Shown here: in pieces, positions 25,313 through 33,355 of the stretch | How the letters are laid out: each line of letters starts with the position of its first letter | How positions within the stretch are numbered: the stretch's first letter is position 1 | From: Bacteroidales bacterium | GTDB taxonomy: Bacteria > Bacteroidota > Bacteroidia > Bacteroidales > Bacteroidaceae | NCBI GenBank assembly: GCA_015060885.1 | Contig: SUXO01000004.1 | Coordinates: forward strand, 1 to 64,000 | DNA length: 64,000 nucleotides | Direction: 5' to 3' | The notes under the pieces: generated by a model | Database searches by the model: none | Told to the model about the DNA's origin: nothing | What the model saw: only the letters and a program-made list of their open reading frames with translations | Position numbers and translations under genes: made by a program

Positions 25313-26410
25313 TTGGCTAAAATAAAGGATATAGCAGCAGCCCTTGAAATGTTCGCGCCTCTGCCCTTACAAGATGGTTTCGATAATGCCGGATTGCAAG
25401 TTGGATTAACAGAAGCGGAAGTTACAGGGGTTTTATTGTGTCTTGATGTGACGGAAAAAGTTGTAGACGAAGCCGTGGCATCGGGGTGCAATCTCATTGT
25501 ATCACATCACCCCCTTATCTTCTCGCCCCTAAAAAAAATCACAGGTTCAACCTATGTCGAACGCTGTGTCATCAAGGCATTGAGCAACGGCGTGGCAATA
25601 TATTCGGCTCACACGAATATAGACAACGCCCCCGGCGGAGTAAACTACCGCATTGCCGGCAAGTTGGGGCTGGGTAACCTCAAAATACTTGTTCCCAAAG
25701 AGAACGCCCTGCTCAAATTATCGGTCTATGTGCCCACTGCGGCGGCTGATGCTGTGCGCAATGCACTCTTTGCGGCCGGTTGCGGCAAGATTGGCAACTA
25801 CGGCTCGTGCAGCTACAACGTACAGGGCTACGGAACATTTGAAGCAGGCGAGGGTGCCAACCCCTTCTGCGGCTCGGTAGGCGAGTTGCACAAGGAAGAG
25901 GAGGTGCGCATCGACACCATTCTCCCTGCCTATCTCAAAAGCAAGGTTGTAAAGGCACTGCTTGCTGCTCACCCCTATGAGGATCCCGCCTTCGACCTCT
26001 ATCCCTTGCAGAACAGCTGGGCTACTGCCGGAACAGGTGTCATTGGAGAACTGCCTGTGGAGTGTGAAGAACGCGAGTTCCTCGAAAGAATAAAGACAAC
26101 ATTCTCGGCCGGCAGTGTGCGCCACACATCGTTGCAGGGCAAGAAAGTGAAAAGGGTTGCCCTTTGCGGCGGGGCAGGCGGCTCGTTTGCCGGTGCAGCT
26201 CTTGCCGCCGGTGCCGACCTCTACCTCACAGGCGAAGCACGTTACCACGACCTCTTCAACTACGACGGCAAGATGATAGTGGCAGTGATAGGGCACTACG
26301 AGAGTGAACAGTTCACAATGGATATATTCAAAGAGATAATATCGGGAGCCTTCCCGCAACTGTGCGTAAAGGTAACCGAAAACAATACCAACCCCATACA
26401 ATACCTGTAA
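25313..26410 (+). CDS. Nif3-like dinuclear metal-centre protein
   Basis: A 365-residue member of the Nif3/DUF34 family. Metal ligands are seen in IVSHHPLIF and YSAHTNIDN, and near the C-terminus in GHYESEQF. A CutA/PII-like insert (about 135-235, starting LLKLSVYVPTAAAD) marks the long form. The start appears to be TTG at 25313: the frame is open for only one more codon upstream, and the residues AKIKDIAAALE line up with the usual family start MKIKDI. It precedes the zinc-ribbon gene by 26 bases, a pairing common in Bacteroidetes. GTP cyclohydrolase annotations of this family are not well founded. Confidence 0.9.
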   Translation: MAKIKDIAAALEMFAPLPLQDGFDNAGLQVGLTEAEVTGVLLCLDVTEKVVDEAVASGCNLIVSHHPLIFSPLKKITGSTYVERCVIKALSNGVAIYSAHTNIDNAPGGVNYRIAGKLGLGNLKILVPKENALLKLSVYVPTAAADAVRNALFAAGCGKIGNYGSCSYNVQGYGTFEAGEGANPFCGSVGELHKEEEVRIDTILPAYLKSKVVKALLAAHPYEDPAFDLYPLQNSWATAGTGVIGELPVECEEREFLERIKTTFSAGSVRHTSLQGKKVKRVALCGGAGGSFAGAALAAGADLYLTGEARYHDLFNYDGKMIVAVIGHYESEQFTMDIFKEIISGAFPQLCVKVTENNTNPIQYL

Positions 26411-26436
26411 ATATTAACCTTAAATAATTTAAAACG

Positions 26437-27252
26437 ATGGCAAAGAAAGATCCCACAGAGTACACAGTTGAAGAGAAATTGAAGACTCTTTACGAATTGC
26501 AGACAGTACTTTCAGAAATTGACAAAATAAAAATCCTCCGCGGCGAGCTTCCCCTCGAAGTGAAAGACCTCGAAGACGAAATAGTAGGTCTTGGCACACG
26601 CATCGAGAATATCAATGCCGAGATAAAGAGCGTGCGCGAGAACATCGTGGCCTTCCGCGAGGAGATGGAGAAAGCAAAGAAAAACATTGCAAAATACACC
26701 GAGGACCAGAACAACGTGCGCAACAACCGCGAGTTCGACCTCTTGAACAAGGAGATAGAATACAACAACCTCGTTATCGAGCACGACGAGAAGAAGATAA
26801 ACGAGGCACGCAACCAGGAGAAATACAAGACCGAAGAGCTCGAAAAGTCGCAGAACCTTCTCGAAGAGCGCAAGAAAGACCTTGAAATGAAACGCACCGA
26901 GCTCGAAGAGATTGTTACCGAGACCAAGGCCGAAGAGGAGAAACTCCGTGAGCAGGCCCGCGACCTTGAACTCAACATCGAGCCCCGCCTTCTTGCATCG
27001 TTCAAACGCATTCGCAAGAGCACACGTAACGGTCTTGGCATTGTGTACGTAGAGCGCGACGCTTGTGGCGGTTGTTTCAGCAAAATCCCCTCACAGCGCC
27101 AGCTCGACATACGTATGCGCAAGAAAATTATCGTTTGCGAGAACTGCGGCCGCATTATGATCGACCCCGAACTCGCCGGCATCCAGCAGGCACAGCCCGC
27201 CGAGGCACCCGCACCCAAGAAACGCGGTATCCGCCGTGCAAAGGCCGAATAA
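26437..27252 (+). CDS. Coiled-coil protein with C4 zinc ribbon
   Basis: A 271-residue protein. Residues 10-190 are a long charged coiled coil (KDLEDEIVGLGTRIENINAE...), and a C4 zinc ribbon follows with CGGC and CENC pairs at about 209 and 231. A Pro/Ala/Lys-rich tail ends it. This is the CT398/DUF164 type, often linked to RNA or to secretion ATPases in other bacteria, with no firm role here. It is cotranscribed with the Nif3 gene (26-base gap) and ends at a strong terminator. Confidence 0.88.
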   Translation: MAKKDPTEYTVEEKLKTLYELQTVLSEIDKIKILRGELPLEVKDLEDEIVGLGTRIENINAEIKSVRENIVAFREEMEKAKKNIAKYTEDQNNVRNNREFDLLNKEIEYNNLVIEHDEKKINEARNQEKYKTEELEKSQNLLEERKKDLEMKRTELEEIVTETKAEEEKLREQARDLELNIEPRLLASFKRIRKSTRNGLGIVYVERDACGGCFSKIPSQRQLDIRMRKKIIVCENCGRIMIDPELAGIQQAQPAEAPAPKKRGIRRAKAE

Positions 27253-27274
27253 TTCACCAATTTATAAAATAACG

Positions 27275-27318
27275 AATCTCCGCAAGCAGCTTTTGGGTAG
27301 CTTGCGGAGATTGTTTTT
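27275..27318 (+). terminator. Intrinsic terminator after the zinc-ribbon gene
   Basis: A 13-base stem AATCTCCGCAAGC (27275-27287) with its exact complement at 27300-27312, followed by GTTTTT. The stem shares the AATCTCCGCAA core with the gcvPB terminator at 7490. Confidence 0.9.
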
Positions 27319-27368
27319 AGGTGGGGTGGTTTGTTGGGGGAGCCTTAAAGTGCCGTCTTGATGCACTT

Positions 27369-27630
27369 CGCTCGTTTGTTGTCTTTGCGATAAATCGCGA
27401 AGATTATCGGCACTCGCTTTGAAAAATGTTCAAGCAAGCTCGACATTTATGCTTTCAGCGAAATTTAGCTGAGCTCATTGCGTGTGAAAATAAATTTTCC
27501 TCCATTGGCTTGCACAATTCTCACTTGTTTGTTGTCTTTGCGATAAATCGCGAAGATTTCCTGCACTCGCTTTGAAAAATATTGAAACAAGTTTCATATT
27601 TCTCGCTCGTTTGTTGTATCTTTGCAACTT
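27369..27630 (+). repeat. Promoter-bearing repeat copies upstream of glyA
   Basis: Copies begin near 27369 and 27528, and a third copy begins near 27598 and runs into the glyA leader. Shared parts are CTCGTTTGTTGT, CTTTGCGATAAATCGCGAAG and GCACTCGCTTTGAAAAAT. The last copy keeps a full TATCTTTG box (27617-27624), while the earlier two lack the TA and read TTGTCTTTG. Related units lie at 20631-20760. Confidence 0.75.
27617..27624 (+). promoter_or_regulatory. -7 box of the glyA promoter
   Basis: TATCTTTG, a perfect -7 match, 47 bases before the ATG of glyA. The -33 region (27592-27595, TTTC) is a near match at 21 bases. Confidence 0.55.
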
Positions 27631-27671
27631 CAAATAAGAAAACGAGTTAAAAACAATTCAAAATATAGAAA

Positions 27672-28952
27672 ATGAAACGCGACGATAGAGTATTTCAGCT
27701 GATAGAGATGGAGCATCGCCGTCAGCTTAAAGGTATAGAGCTTATTGCATCGGAAAACTTTGTAAGTAACGAGGTTATGCAGGCAATGGGTTCTTGTTTG
27801 ACTAACAAATATGCCGAGGGTTATCCCGGCAAACGCTATTATGGCGGTTGCGAGGTGGTTGACATTGTTGAGGATATTGCACGCGAGCGTCTTAAAGAGC
27901 TTTTCGGTGCGGAGTGGGTGAATGTTCAGCCTCACTCTGGTGCACAGGCCAACGCTGCAGTGTTCCTTGCTGTGTTGAACCCCGGTGATAAGTTTATGGG
28001 ATTGAACCTGGCTCACGGCGGTCACCTTTCACACGGTTCTGCCGTTAACACATCGGGCCTTATATACACTCCTTGCGAGTATAACCTCAATGCCGAGACC
28101 GGCCGTGTCGATTACGACCAGATGGAGGAGGTTGCTTTGCGCGAACGTCCCAAGATGATTATCGGTGGTGGTTCGGCTTATTCGCGTGAGTGGGATTACA
28201 AGCGTATGCGTGAGATTGCCGATAAGGTTGGTGCTATCCTTATGGTGGATATGGCTCACCCTGCGGGCCTTATCGCTGCCGGCTTGCTCGACAATCCTCT
28301 CAAATATGCCCACATCGTGACATCAACAACTCACAAGACTTTGCGTGGTCCTCGCGGTGGTGTAATTCTGCTTGGCAAGGACTTCCCCAACCCCTGGGGC
28401 AAGACTACTCCCAAAGGTGAGGTTAAGATGATGTCGCAGTTGCTCGACTCGGCGGTGTTCCCCGGTATTCAGGGTGGTCCGTTGGAGCACGTGATAGCTG
28501 CGAAGGCTGTTGCCTTTGGCGAGGCTTTGCAGCCTGAATTCAAAGAGTACCAGGCACAGGTGCAGTTGAATGCCGCAACTCTTGCGCAGGAGCTTATGGA
28601 CCGCGGTTTCGGCATTGTATCGGGTGGTACCGATAACCACTCGATGCTTGTTGATTTGCGTGGCAAGTATCCCGACCTCACTGGTAAGGTTGCCGAAAAG
28701 GCTCTTGTTGCTGCCGACATTACTGCCAACAAGAATATGGTGCCTTTCGATTCACGCAGCGCATTCCAGACATCGGGTATCCGTTTGGGTACTCCCGCCA
28801 TCACCACTCGTGGTGTCAAGGACGATATGATGCCTTTCATTGCCGAAATGATTGAGACTGTTCTCAATGCTCCCGAGGATGAGAAGGTAATTGCTACCGT
28901 TCGCCGCAAGGTCAATGAGGTTATGGCTGAATATCCTCTGTTTGCTTATTGA
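27672..28952 (+). CDS. glyA: Serine hydroxymethyltransferase
   Basis: A 426-residue PLP enzyme that interconverts serine and glycine while charging tetrahydrofolate. The Schiff-base lysine is K222 in [13 protein letters not shown]. Other signatures are [28 protein letters not shown] and the [11 protein letters not shown] region. It shares one-carbon chemistry with the glycine cleavage operon at 2170-7469 but is a separate transcription unit, with its own promoter and terminator. Confidence 0.97.
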   Translation: MKRDDRVFQLIEMEHRRQLKGIELIASENFVSNEVMQAMGSCLTNKYAEGYPGKRYYGGCEVVDIVEDIARERLKELFGAEWVNVQPHSGAQANAAVFLAVLNPGDKFMGLNLAHGGHLSHGSAVNTSGLIYTPCEYNLNAETGRVDYDQMEEVALRERPKMIIGGGSAYSREWDYKRMREIADKVGAILMVDMAHPAGLIAAGLLDNPLKYAHIVTSTTHKTLRGPRGGVILLGKDFPNPWGKTTPKGEVKMMSQLLDSAVFPGIQGGPLEHVIAAKAVAFGEALQPEFKEYQAQVQLNAATLAQELMDRGFGIVSGGTDNHSMLVDLRGKYPDLTGKVAEKALVAADITANKNMVPFDSRSAFQTSGIRLGTPAITTRGVKDDMMPFIAEMIETVLNAPEDEKVIATVRRKVNEVMAEYPLFAY

Positions 28953-28976
28953 TTATTCGATTGACCGGATTAATAT

Positions 28977-29007
28977 AGGAGCCGCTTTTGTGGCTCCTAT
29001 GTTTTTT
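28977..29007 (+). terminator. Intrinsic terminator of glyA
   Basis: Stem AGGAGCC/GGCTCCT (28977-28983 with 28992-28998), 8-base loop, then a run of six T residues. Confidence 0.88.
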
Positions 29008-29500
29008 ATATACATTGCTTGTGGCAAATAGAAGAAACAATGGCTTACCTGCAAATTCTAGGGGGCTTACTCAAAATTTCTCGTTGTCATTATTGGCTAT
29101 TCTCTCAATTAAGTGAGGATTTCTGCTGCACTTTTTAAAAGTGCACAAAAACGTAGGCTGTCGCACCTACAATTGATGAATCAAAGTTCTGCTGCACTCG
29201 CTTTGCACCCAGTGTCGAGCCACGCAGCCCTTTGCGGTGTACAGTACAAGCAGAAGTAATCCAGAAAAAGAAACCGGCACCGTAAGAGAGACAGCGGAGA
29301 GCCCTGCCGGTGGCAGGCCATTGTGCGAGTACTGTCTGAGCGCAGTGCGGGTATAATTTATCTTATATAGTCGCACGGAGCGAGTTACGCAGCACCCTGC
29401 AAACGGCAGAAAGGCTTGCAGCGACAAGCGAGTGTCGAACGAGTTATATTGCTTTAAAGCTATTCACGAGCAGAGACAGGAGCGACTTGAACGCCCCGTG

Positions 29501-29633
29501 TGCCGGGCGTTTTTGTTACTTTTTGAGCGACAAAAAGTAAATAAAGGAATTCAATGATAGAAAGAATTGCTCACGGGCCACCGAGGATTTAGGAGTGAGA
29601 AAGTTTTATTCCCACGACTTTTGCAGGTGAGCC
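29501..29633 (+). repeat. 133-base dispersed repeat, copy 2
   Basis: Same length and orientation as 22640-22772. The TTACTTTTTG/CAAAAAGTAA hairpin (29516-29540) is perfectly kept. Differences are mostly in the last third. Confidence 0.85.
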
Positions 29634-29706
29634 AAAACAATTATTTGAAAGGGCATCAACGGTGTATATGCCCTGTATTCAAGACACACTGCAACGGCAA
29701 AGGCAG

Positions 29707-30387
29707 TTAGAACAGGCTTTTAAGAAGAAAGAAGATTACAGGCACAACCAATGCCGGCAACATATTTGTAGCCTTGCAATCCTTTATGCCAAGAATGCTG
29801 AACCCCGAAGCGGCAATGAGCACGCCACCCACAATGGAGAGTTCGGTAACAAGGGTGGTGGGGATAATGTTGCCTGCCAAAGAGGTGAGCAAATAAATTG
29901 CTCCCTGCCACAGAAAAAGAACGGGAGCGGCCCACAACATACCAATGCCGTATGTGGTGGCAAGCACTGCCGATGTCACAAGGTCGAGCGTGGCGTTTGT
30001 GAACAGATATGTGTTGTCGCCGTAAAGCGCACTCATCACCGGCCCCACAATGGAGAGCGTGCCGATGCAGTAGAGAAGTATTCCTGTGGAGAGCCCTTGC
30101 GCAAGGTTCGACGATGTGCCGATGCGCGAGGTTACCTCCCTGAACCATCCGTCAATGTTGAGCATTGTGCCAGCGAGCCCGCCCACTGCAAGGCTCACAA
30201 TGAATAGTACAGGGTATTGGCTTTTGGGCAAGTTGTTGCTTACGGCGTTGAAACCGAGTGCCACCGCTGCAAGCCCCATAGCATTGAACAGCACGTGGCG
30301 ATATTCCTCCTTTATGCCTCTTTTGAGCGTGTTGCCTATTATGGTGCCCGTTACAATGGTTATTGTGTTTATTATGGTGCCAAGCAT
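29707..30387 (-). CDS. DUF554 family membrane protein
   Basis: A 226-residue inner membrane protein with about seven hydrophobic segments. The N-terminus (MLGTIINTITIVTGTIIGN) and the KRGIKEEYRHVLFNAMGLAAVALG region are typical of DUF554 (YdfK-like, possible transporter). Its C-terminus ends LLKSLF. It follows the outer membrane protein gene by 61 bases on the same strand and could be the last gene of the pyrB unit, or separate. No substrate is known. Its stop lies about 70 bases beyond the repeat-filled region. Confidence 0.85.
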   Translation of the reverse strand: MLGTIINTITIVTGTIIGNTLKRGIKEEYRHVLFNAMGLAAVALGFNAVSNNLPKSQYPVLFIVSLAVGGLAGTMLNIDGWFREVTSRIGTSSNLAQGLSTGILLYCIGTLSIVGPVMSALYGDNTYLFTNATLDLVTSAVLATTYGIGMLWAAPVLFLWQGAIYLLTSLAGNIIPTTLVTELSIVGGVLIAASGFSILGIKDCKATNMLPALVVPVIFFLLKSLF

Positions 30388-30448
30388 AATGATGTCGGGA
30401 AGTTAAAACTGCTCTCAAATAATAGTGAATTGAAATTCGTGCGGTTTC

Positions 30449-31147
30449 TTAAAAGATGAAACCGGCCGAGAAGCTGAGCACATTGTTGCTCCTCTTGCTG
30501 GTGAAGACAAGGTTGTCGGCCGGAGCAATGATTCCGGTCTTGCTGCGGTGAAATCCCCAGTCGTAGGCAAAGTCTATTATTACGTTGTAAATCCTTATGC
30601 CCAAGCCAATCTCCCAATACCATTCTGTCTTGTTGAGTTCCTCGTGCATATCGGCATACTTGAACGAGGCAAAGCTCTGCTCGCTTGCCGATGTGAATGC
30701 GAACTTCACTCTGGGGCCTGTGTATGCACTCATTCCGTAATTGGCATAGTTTATGAAATTATAGCCAATCAGCAGTGGCACTTTCACGCAGTAAGTCTTC
30801 AATTCATACTCGGCAGTGTTGGGGGTGGGTGCCGTGGCAAGGCTTTCGGTGTCGATAAAGTCGTAATTGTGGTATGTGATGCCGAATGCAGCCTCGGTCT
30901 GCAAGTAGAACTTCCCCTTTGTAAACCTTACGAAAGGGGCTGCCAGGAACCCAACCTTGTTGCTCTGTATAGTGTTGTCGTTGAACGAGTAACCATCGAT
31001 GCAGAAGTCGGTGGTGTTGTATGTCACGCCTTGAAAGCCCAGCTTTATGCCATAGTTGAATTTAACAGGGCTCTTCTCCTGTGCAACCGAGTGGAAGGGC
31101 AGTAGCGCGGCTATTGCAAATGCTGTTATTATTCGCCCGATTTTCAT
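30449..31147 (-). CDS. Outer membrane beta-barrel protein (PorT-like domain)
   Basis: A 232-residue exported protein with a signal peptide (about 1-22, ending HSVAQ). The rest is amphipathic strands (KFNYGIKLGFQGVTYN, FYLQTEAAFGITYHNYDF, LSFSAGFIF) with an aromatic C-terminus, matching the common Bacteroidetes barrel domain PF13568. It starts three bases after the flavin reductase stop, so it is in the pyrB operon or directly downstream. Its role is unknown; the family includes many small barrels without assigned function. Confidence 0.8.
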   Translation of the reverse strand: MKIGRIITAFAIAALLPFHSVAQEKSPVKFNYGIKLGFQGVTYNTTDFCIDGYSFNDNTIQSNKVGFLAAPFVRFTKGKFYLQTEAAFGITYHNYDFIDTESLATAPTPNTAEYELKTYCVKVPLLIGYNFINYANYGMSAYTGPRVKFAFTSASEQSFASFKYADMHEELNKTEWYWEIGLGIRIYNVIIDFAYDWGFHRSKTGIIAPADNLVFTSKRSNNVLSFSAGFIF

Positions 31148-31150
31148 CGC

Positions 31151-31714
31151 CTATTTCTTTTTTACACTCCAACCGAACTTACCGATGAACTCTCCCAAGT
31201 GGAAATATTTCCCGTGGGCATAAACAAGAGGGTCGGCTGCCGAGAGGTCCCATTCGCCAGTTTCGGGGTTGAGGTATCTGTCATCGGCCTGCACGTTCAG
31301 CACTTCGGCAAGGAACATATCGTGTGTGCCCAGGGGAATAACCTGTTTCACCTTGCACTCTATGCTCAACGGCGATTCCATTACAATGGGAGCCTTCACC
31401 TCTTTGCCCGGGCCGTATGTGAGCCCCATCTCCTTTGCCTTGTCGTAATCCTTGCCTGAACGCACGCCGCACCAGTCGGTGGCGCGTGCCATTTCGGCTG
31501 TCGTGAGGTTTATCACAAACTCGCCGCTCTCCTTTATTATAGGGTAGGAGTGTCTTTCGGGGCGCACCGATATGTAGCACATTGCAGGGTTGGTGCACAC
31601 AGTGCCCACCCACGAGACGGTGAGCATATTATAGTTATCGGGCTTGTCGCCACAGCTTATGATTACGGCGGGCAACGGGTATATCATTGTCCCCGGTTTC
31701 CAGTTTATCTTCAT
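31151..31714 (-). CDS. Flavin reductase family protein (FMN-binding)
   Basis: A 187-residue flavoredoxin-like protein. The segment [23 protein letters not shown] and the following [11 protein letters not shown] match the FMN-binding split-barrel of the flavin reductase-like group. No NADH site is obvious. The ATG overlaps the stop of pyrI by four bases (ATGA), indicating coupled translation. A role next to pyrimidine synthesis is not established; it may supply reduced FMN or simply ride in the operon. Confidence 0.88.
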   Translation of the reverse strand: MKINWKPGTMIYPLPAVIISCGDKPDNYNMLTVSWVGTVCTNPAMCYISVRPERHSYPIIKESGEFVINLTTAEMARATDWCGVRSGKDYDKAKEMGLTYGPGKEVKAPIVMESPLSIECKVKQVIPLGTHDMFLAEVLNVQADDRYLNPETGEWDLSAADPLVYAHGKYFHLGEFIGKFGWSVKKK

Positions 31715-32172
31715 AACAGTTCTACGTTGCTCACTTTAATCTCTTTCTCGCAGTAACGGCATTTTATTATGCCCTTTTCGGGGTTGGTCACATAGAAGTG
31801 TGTGGCCATTGGCTCGTTGTTGGTGATGCAGGCGGGGTTGGCACACTTTACAATGTCGTGCAGCTCCGACGGCATCTTTATCTCCTTCTTCTCAACAACC
31901 TTGTAGTCGCGTATGGTGTTGAGCACGGCTTTGGGTGCAACCAGAGATATGCGGTTCACCTCCTCTTCGGTGAAGAACTTGTCGGCAATCTTTATGAGTC
32001 CCTTCTTGCCGAGTTTCTTGCTTTCGAGGTTGTTGCCGATGGTTATGTTGTTGTCGAGGTTGGCTATGTCGAGCAGGTTCACTACTGCAAACAGCTTGTC
32101 TGCCGGTATATGGTCTATTACAGTGCCGTTGCACAGTGCCGATACTTGCAGAGCGGGTTTCTCTTTATTCAT
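31711..32172 (-). CDS. pyrI: Aspartate carbamoyltransferase regulatory subunit
   Basis: A 153-residue regulatory chain of ATCase. The N-terminal allosteric domain (about 1-100) binds nucleotides, and the C-terminal zinc domain has four cysteines (CANPAC and CRYC, about 109-141) that hold it to PyrB. It starts 13 bases after pyrB and overlaps the flavin reductase gene. Its presence implies ATCase here is feedback-controlled by nucleotides, as in E. coli. Confidence 0.95.
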   Translation of the reverse strand: MNKEKPALQVSALCNGTVIDHIPADKLFAVVNLLDIANLDNNITIGNNLESKKLGKKGLIKIADKFFTEEEVNRISLVAPKAVLNTIRDYKVVEKKEIKMPSELHDIVKCANPACITNNEPMATHFYVTNPEKGIIKCRYCEKEIKVSNVELL

Positions 32173-32185
32173 GGTTCTGTTTTTT

Positions 32186-33100
32186 TTAGATTGTTATTCC
32201 CAAGACTTCGCATATAAGTGCCTCGCGCACATAGAGGCCGTTCTGTGCCTGCTGGAAATAGTAGGCTTTGGGGTTGTCGTCGACATCGTATGCTATTTCG
32301 TTGACACGGGGCAGCGGGTGCAGAATTTTAAGGTTGGGCTTGCTGCCTGCCAGCATTGCGTTGGTGAGGCGGTAGCAGTTTTTCACCTTTTCATACTCCA
32401 TAAGGTCGCTGAAACGTTCGCGTTGTACTCGTGTCATATATATGATGTCGGCACTTGCAATCACATCCTCGTTGAACTCTGTGGTTTCGGTGAAGGAGAT
32501 GTTGTTCTGGCGGCAGAATTCGCGGTACTCTTCGGGCATATGCAGCTCTTCGGGCGATATGAAATGGAATGTGGGGTTGAAGTGGCGCATCGCGTGCAAC
32601 AGCGAGTGCACTGTGCGGCCGAATTTAAGGTCGCCCACAAGGTGTATATGCAGGTTTTCGAGCGTGCCCTGTGTCTTTTTGATTGAGTAGAGGTCGAGCA
32701 TTGTCTGCGAGGGGTGCTGGTTGGCTCCGTCGCCGGCGTTTATGATGGGGCAGGGCGAAACCTCGCTTGCATAGCGTGCGGCTCCCTCCAAACGGTGGCG
32801 CATCACAATCGCATCGGCATAACTCGACACCATCATTATGGTGTCTTTCAGTGTCTCTCCTTTTGTTGCCGAGCTTGTGGCCGCATCGCTGAACCCTATT
32901 ACTCTCGCTCCCAGGCGCATTGCTGCCGTTTCAAAACTCAAACGGGTACGTGTCGACGGCTCGAAGAATAGCGAACCTATCACTTTCCCGGCAAGAATGT
33001 CGCGGTTAGGGTTCTCCTCGAACTTGCTTGCCGTTTCCAGCAACGAAAGGATTTTCTCGCGCGACAGGTCGTTTATAGATACCAGACTTTTGCTTTTCAT
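32186..33100 (-). CDS. pyrB: Aspartate carbamoyltransferase catalytic subunit
   Basis: A 304-residue enzyme that condenses carbamoyl phosphate with aspartate, the committed step of pyrimidine synthesis. Carbamoyl phosphate site: [14 protein letters not shown] (about 45-58). Then [17 protein letters not shown] and the C-terminal [10 protein letters not shown] are seen, all intact. It is first in pyrB-pyrI-flavin reductase-outer membrane protein. On the minus strand TACCTTTA (33201-33208) could be its -7 box, giving a leader near 94 bases. The leader holds a TTACA-TAC-TGTAA palindrome (33146-33158). Confidence 0.96.
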   Translation of the reverse strand: MKSKSLVSINDLSREKILSLLETASKFEENPNRDILAGKVIGSLFFEPSTRTRLSFETAAMRLGARVIGFSDAATSSATKGETLKDTIMMVSSYADAIVMRHRLEGAARYASEVSPCPIINAGDGANQHPSQTMLDLYSIKKTQGTLENLHIHLVGDLKFGRTVHSLLHAMRHFNPTFHFISPEELHMPEEYREFCRQNNISFTETTEFNEDVIASADIIYMTRVQRERFSDLMEYEKVKNCYRLTNAMLAGSKPNLKILHPLPRVNEIAYDVDDNPKAYYFQQAQNGLYVREALICEVLGITI

Positions 33101-33293
33101 TGTACCGTGTATATAAATTTGAAGATTTCTGTTTTGCCCTGTTTTTTACATACTGTAAGGCGAAAAGGGATAGATATCCGTTAAAGCCTCATTCTCTTTG
33201 TAAAGGTAAGAAAATATAATTGAAAAAAATATAGTGTGGCGGCATAAATTATTCTATTTTTTTATTCATAGTTACTAATTGAAATATTTGTTG

Positions 33294-33301
33294 TAAATTT
33301 G
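33294..33301 (+). promoter_or_regulatory. -7 box upstream of the PBP1A gene
   Basis: TAAATTTG, a perfect -7 match, 54 bases before the ATG at 33356. The -33 region is weak. The rest of the 255-base gap (33101-33355) shows nothing else I can name. Confidence 0.5.
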
Positions 33302-33355
33302 TAAGCTATTATAGTGCGCGGGTACAGAGCGCGTTTTTAATAAAGATAGGACACG

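Larger units (their letters stand above)
27253..27671. other. Intergenic region upstream of glyA
   Basis: About 420 bases with no gene. It holds the terminator of the zinc-ribbon gene at its left end, and repeated promoter-like segments from 27369 to the glyA leader. Confidence 0.6.
28953..29706. repeat. Repeat-filled intergenic region
   Basis: About 750 bases with no credible gene. After the glyA terminator come modules related to the window start (29048-29155 and 29222-29290), then a hairpin ACGCCC...GGGCGT (29491-29510), then the 133-base repeat copy 2 (29501-29633). Open frames here (for example 29167-29427, minus) change between copies and are not taken as genes. Confidence 0.75.

Noticed and set aside
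29167..29427. 86-codon minus-strand open frame
   Set aside because: It is within repeat modules, and the frame is lost in the copy at the window start.
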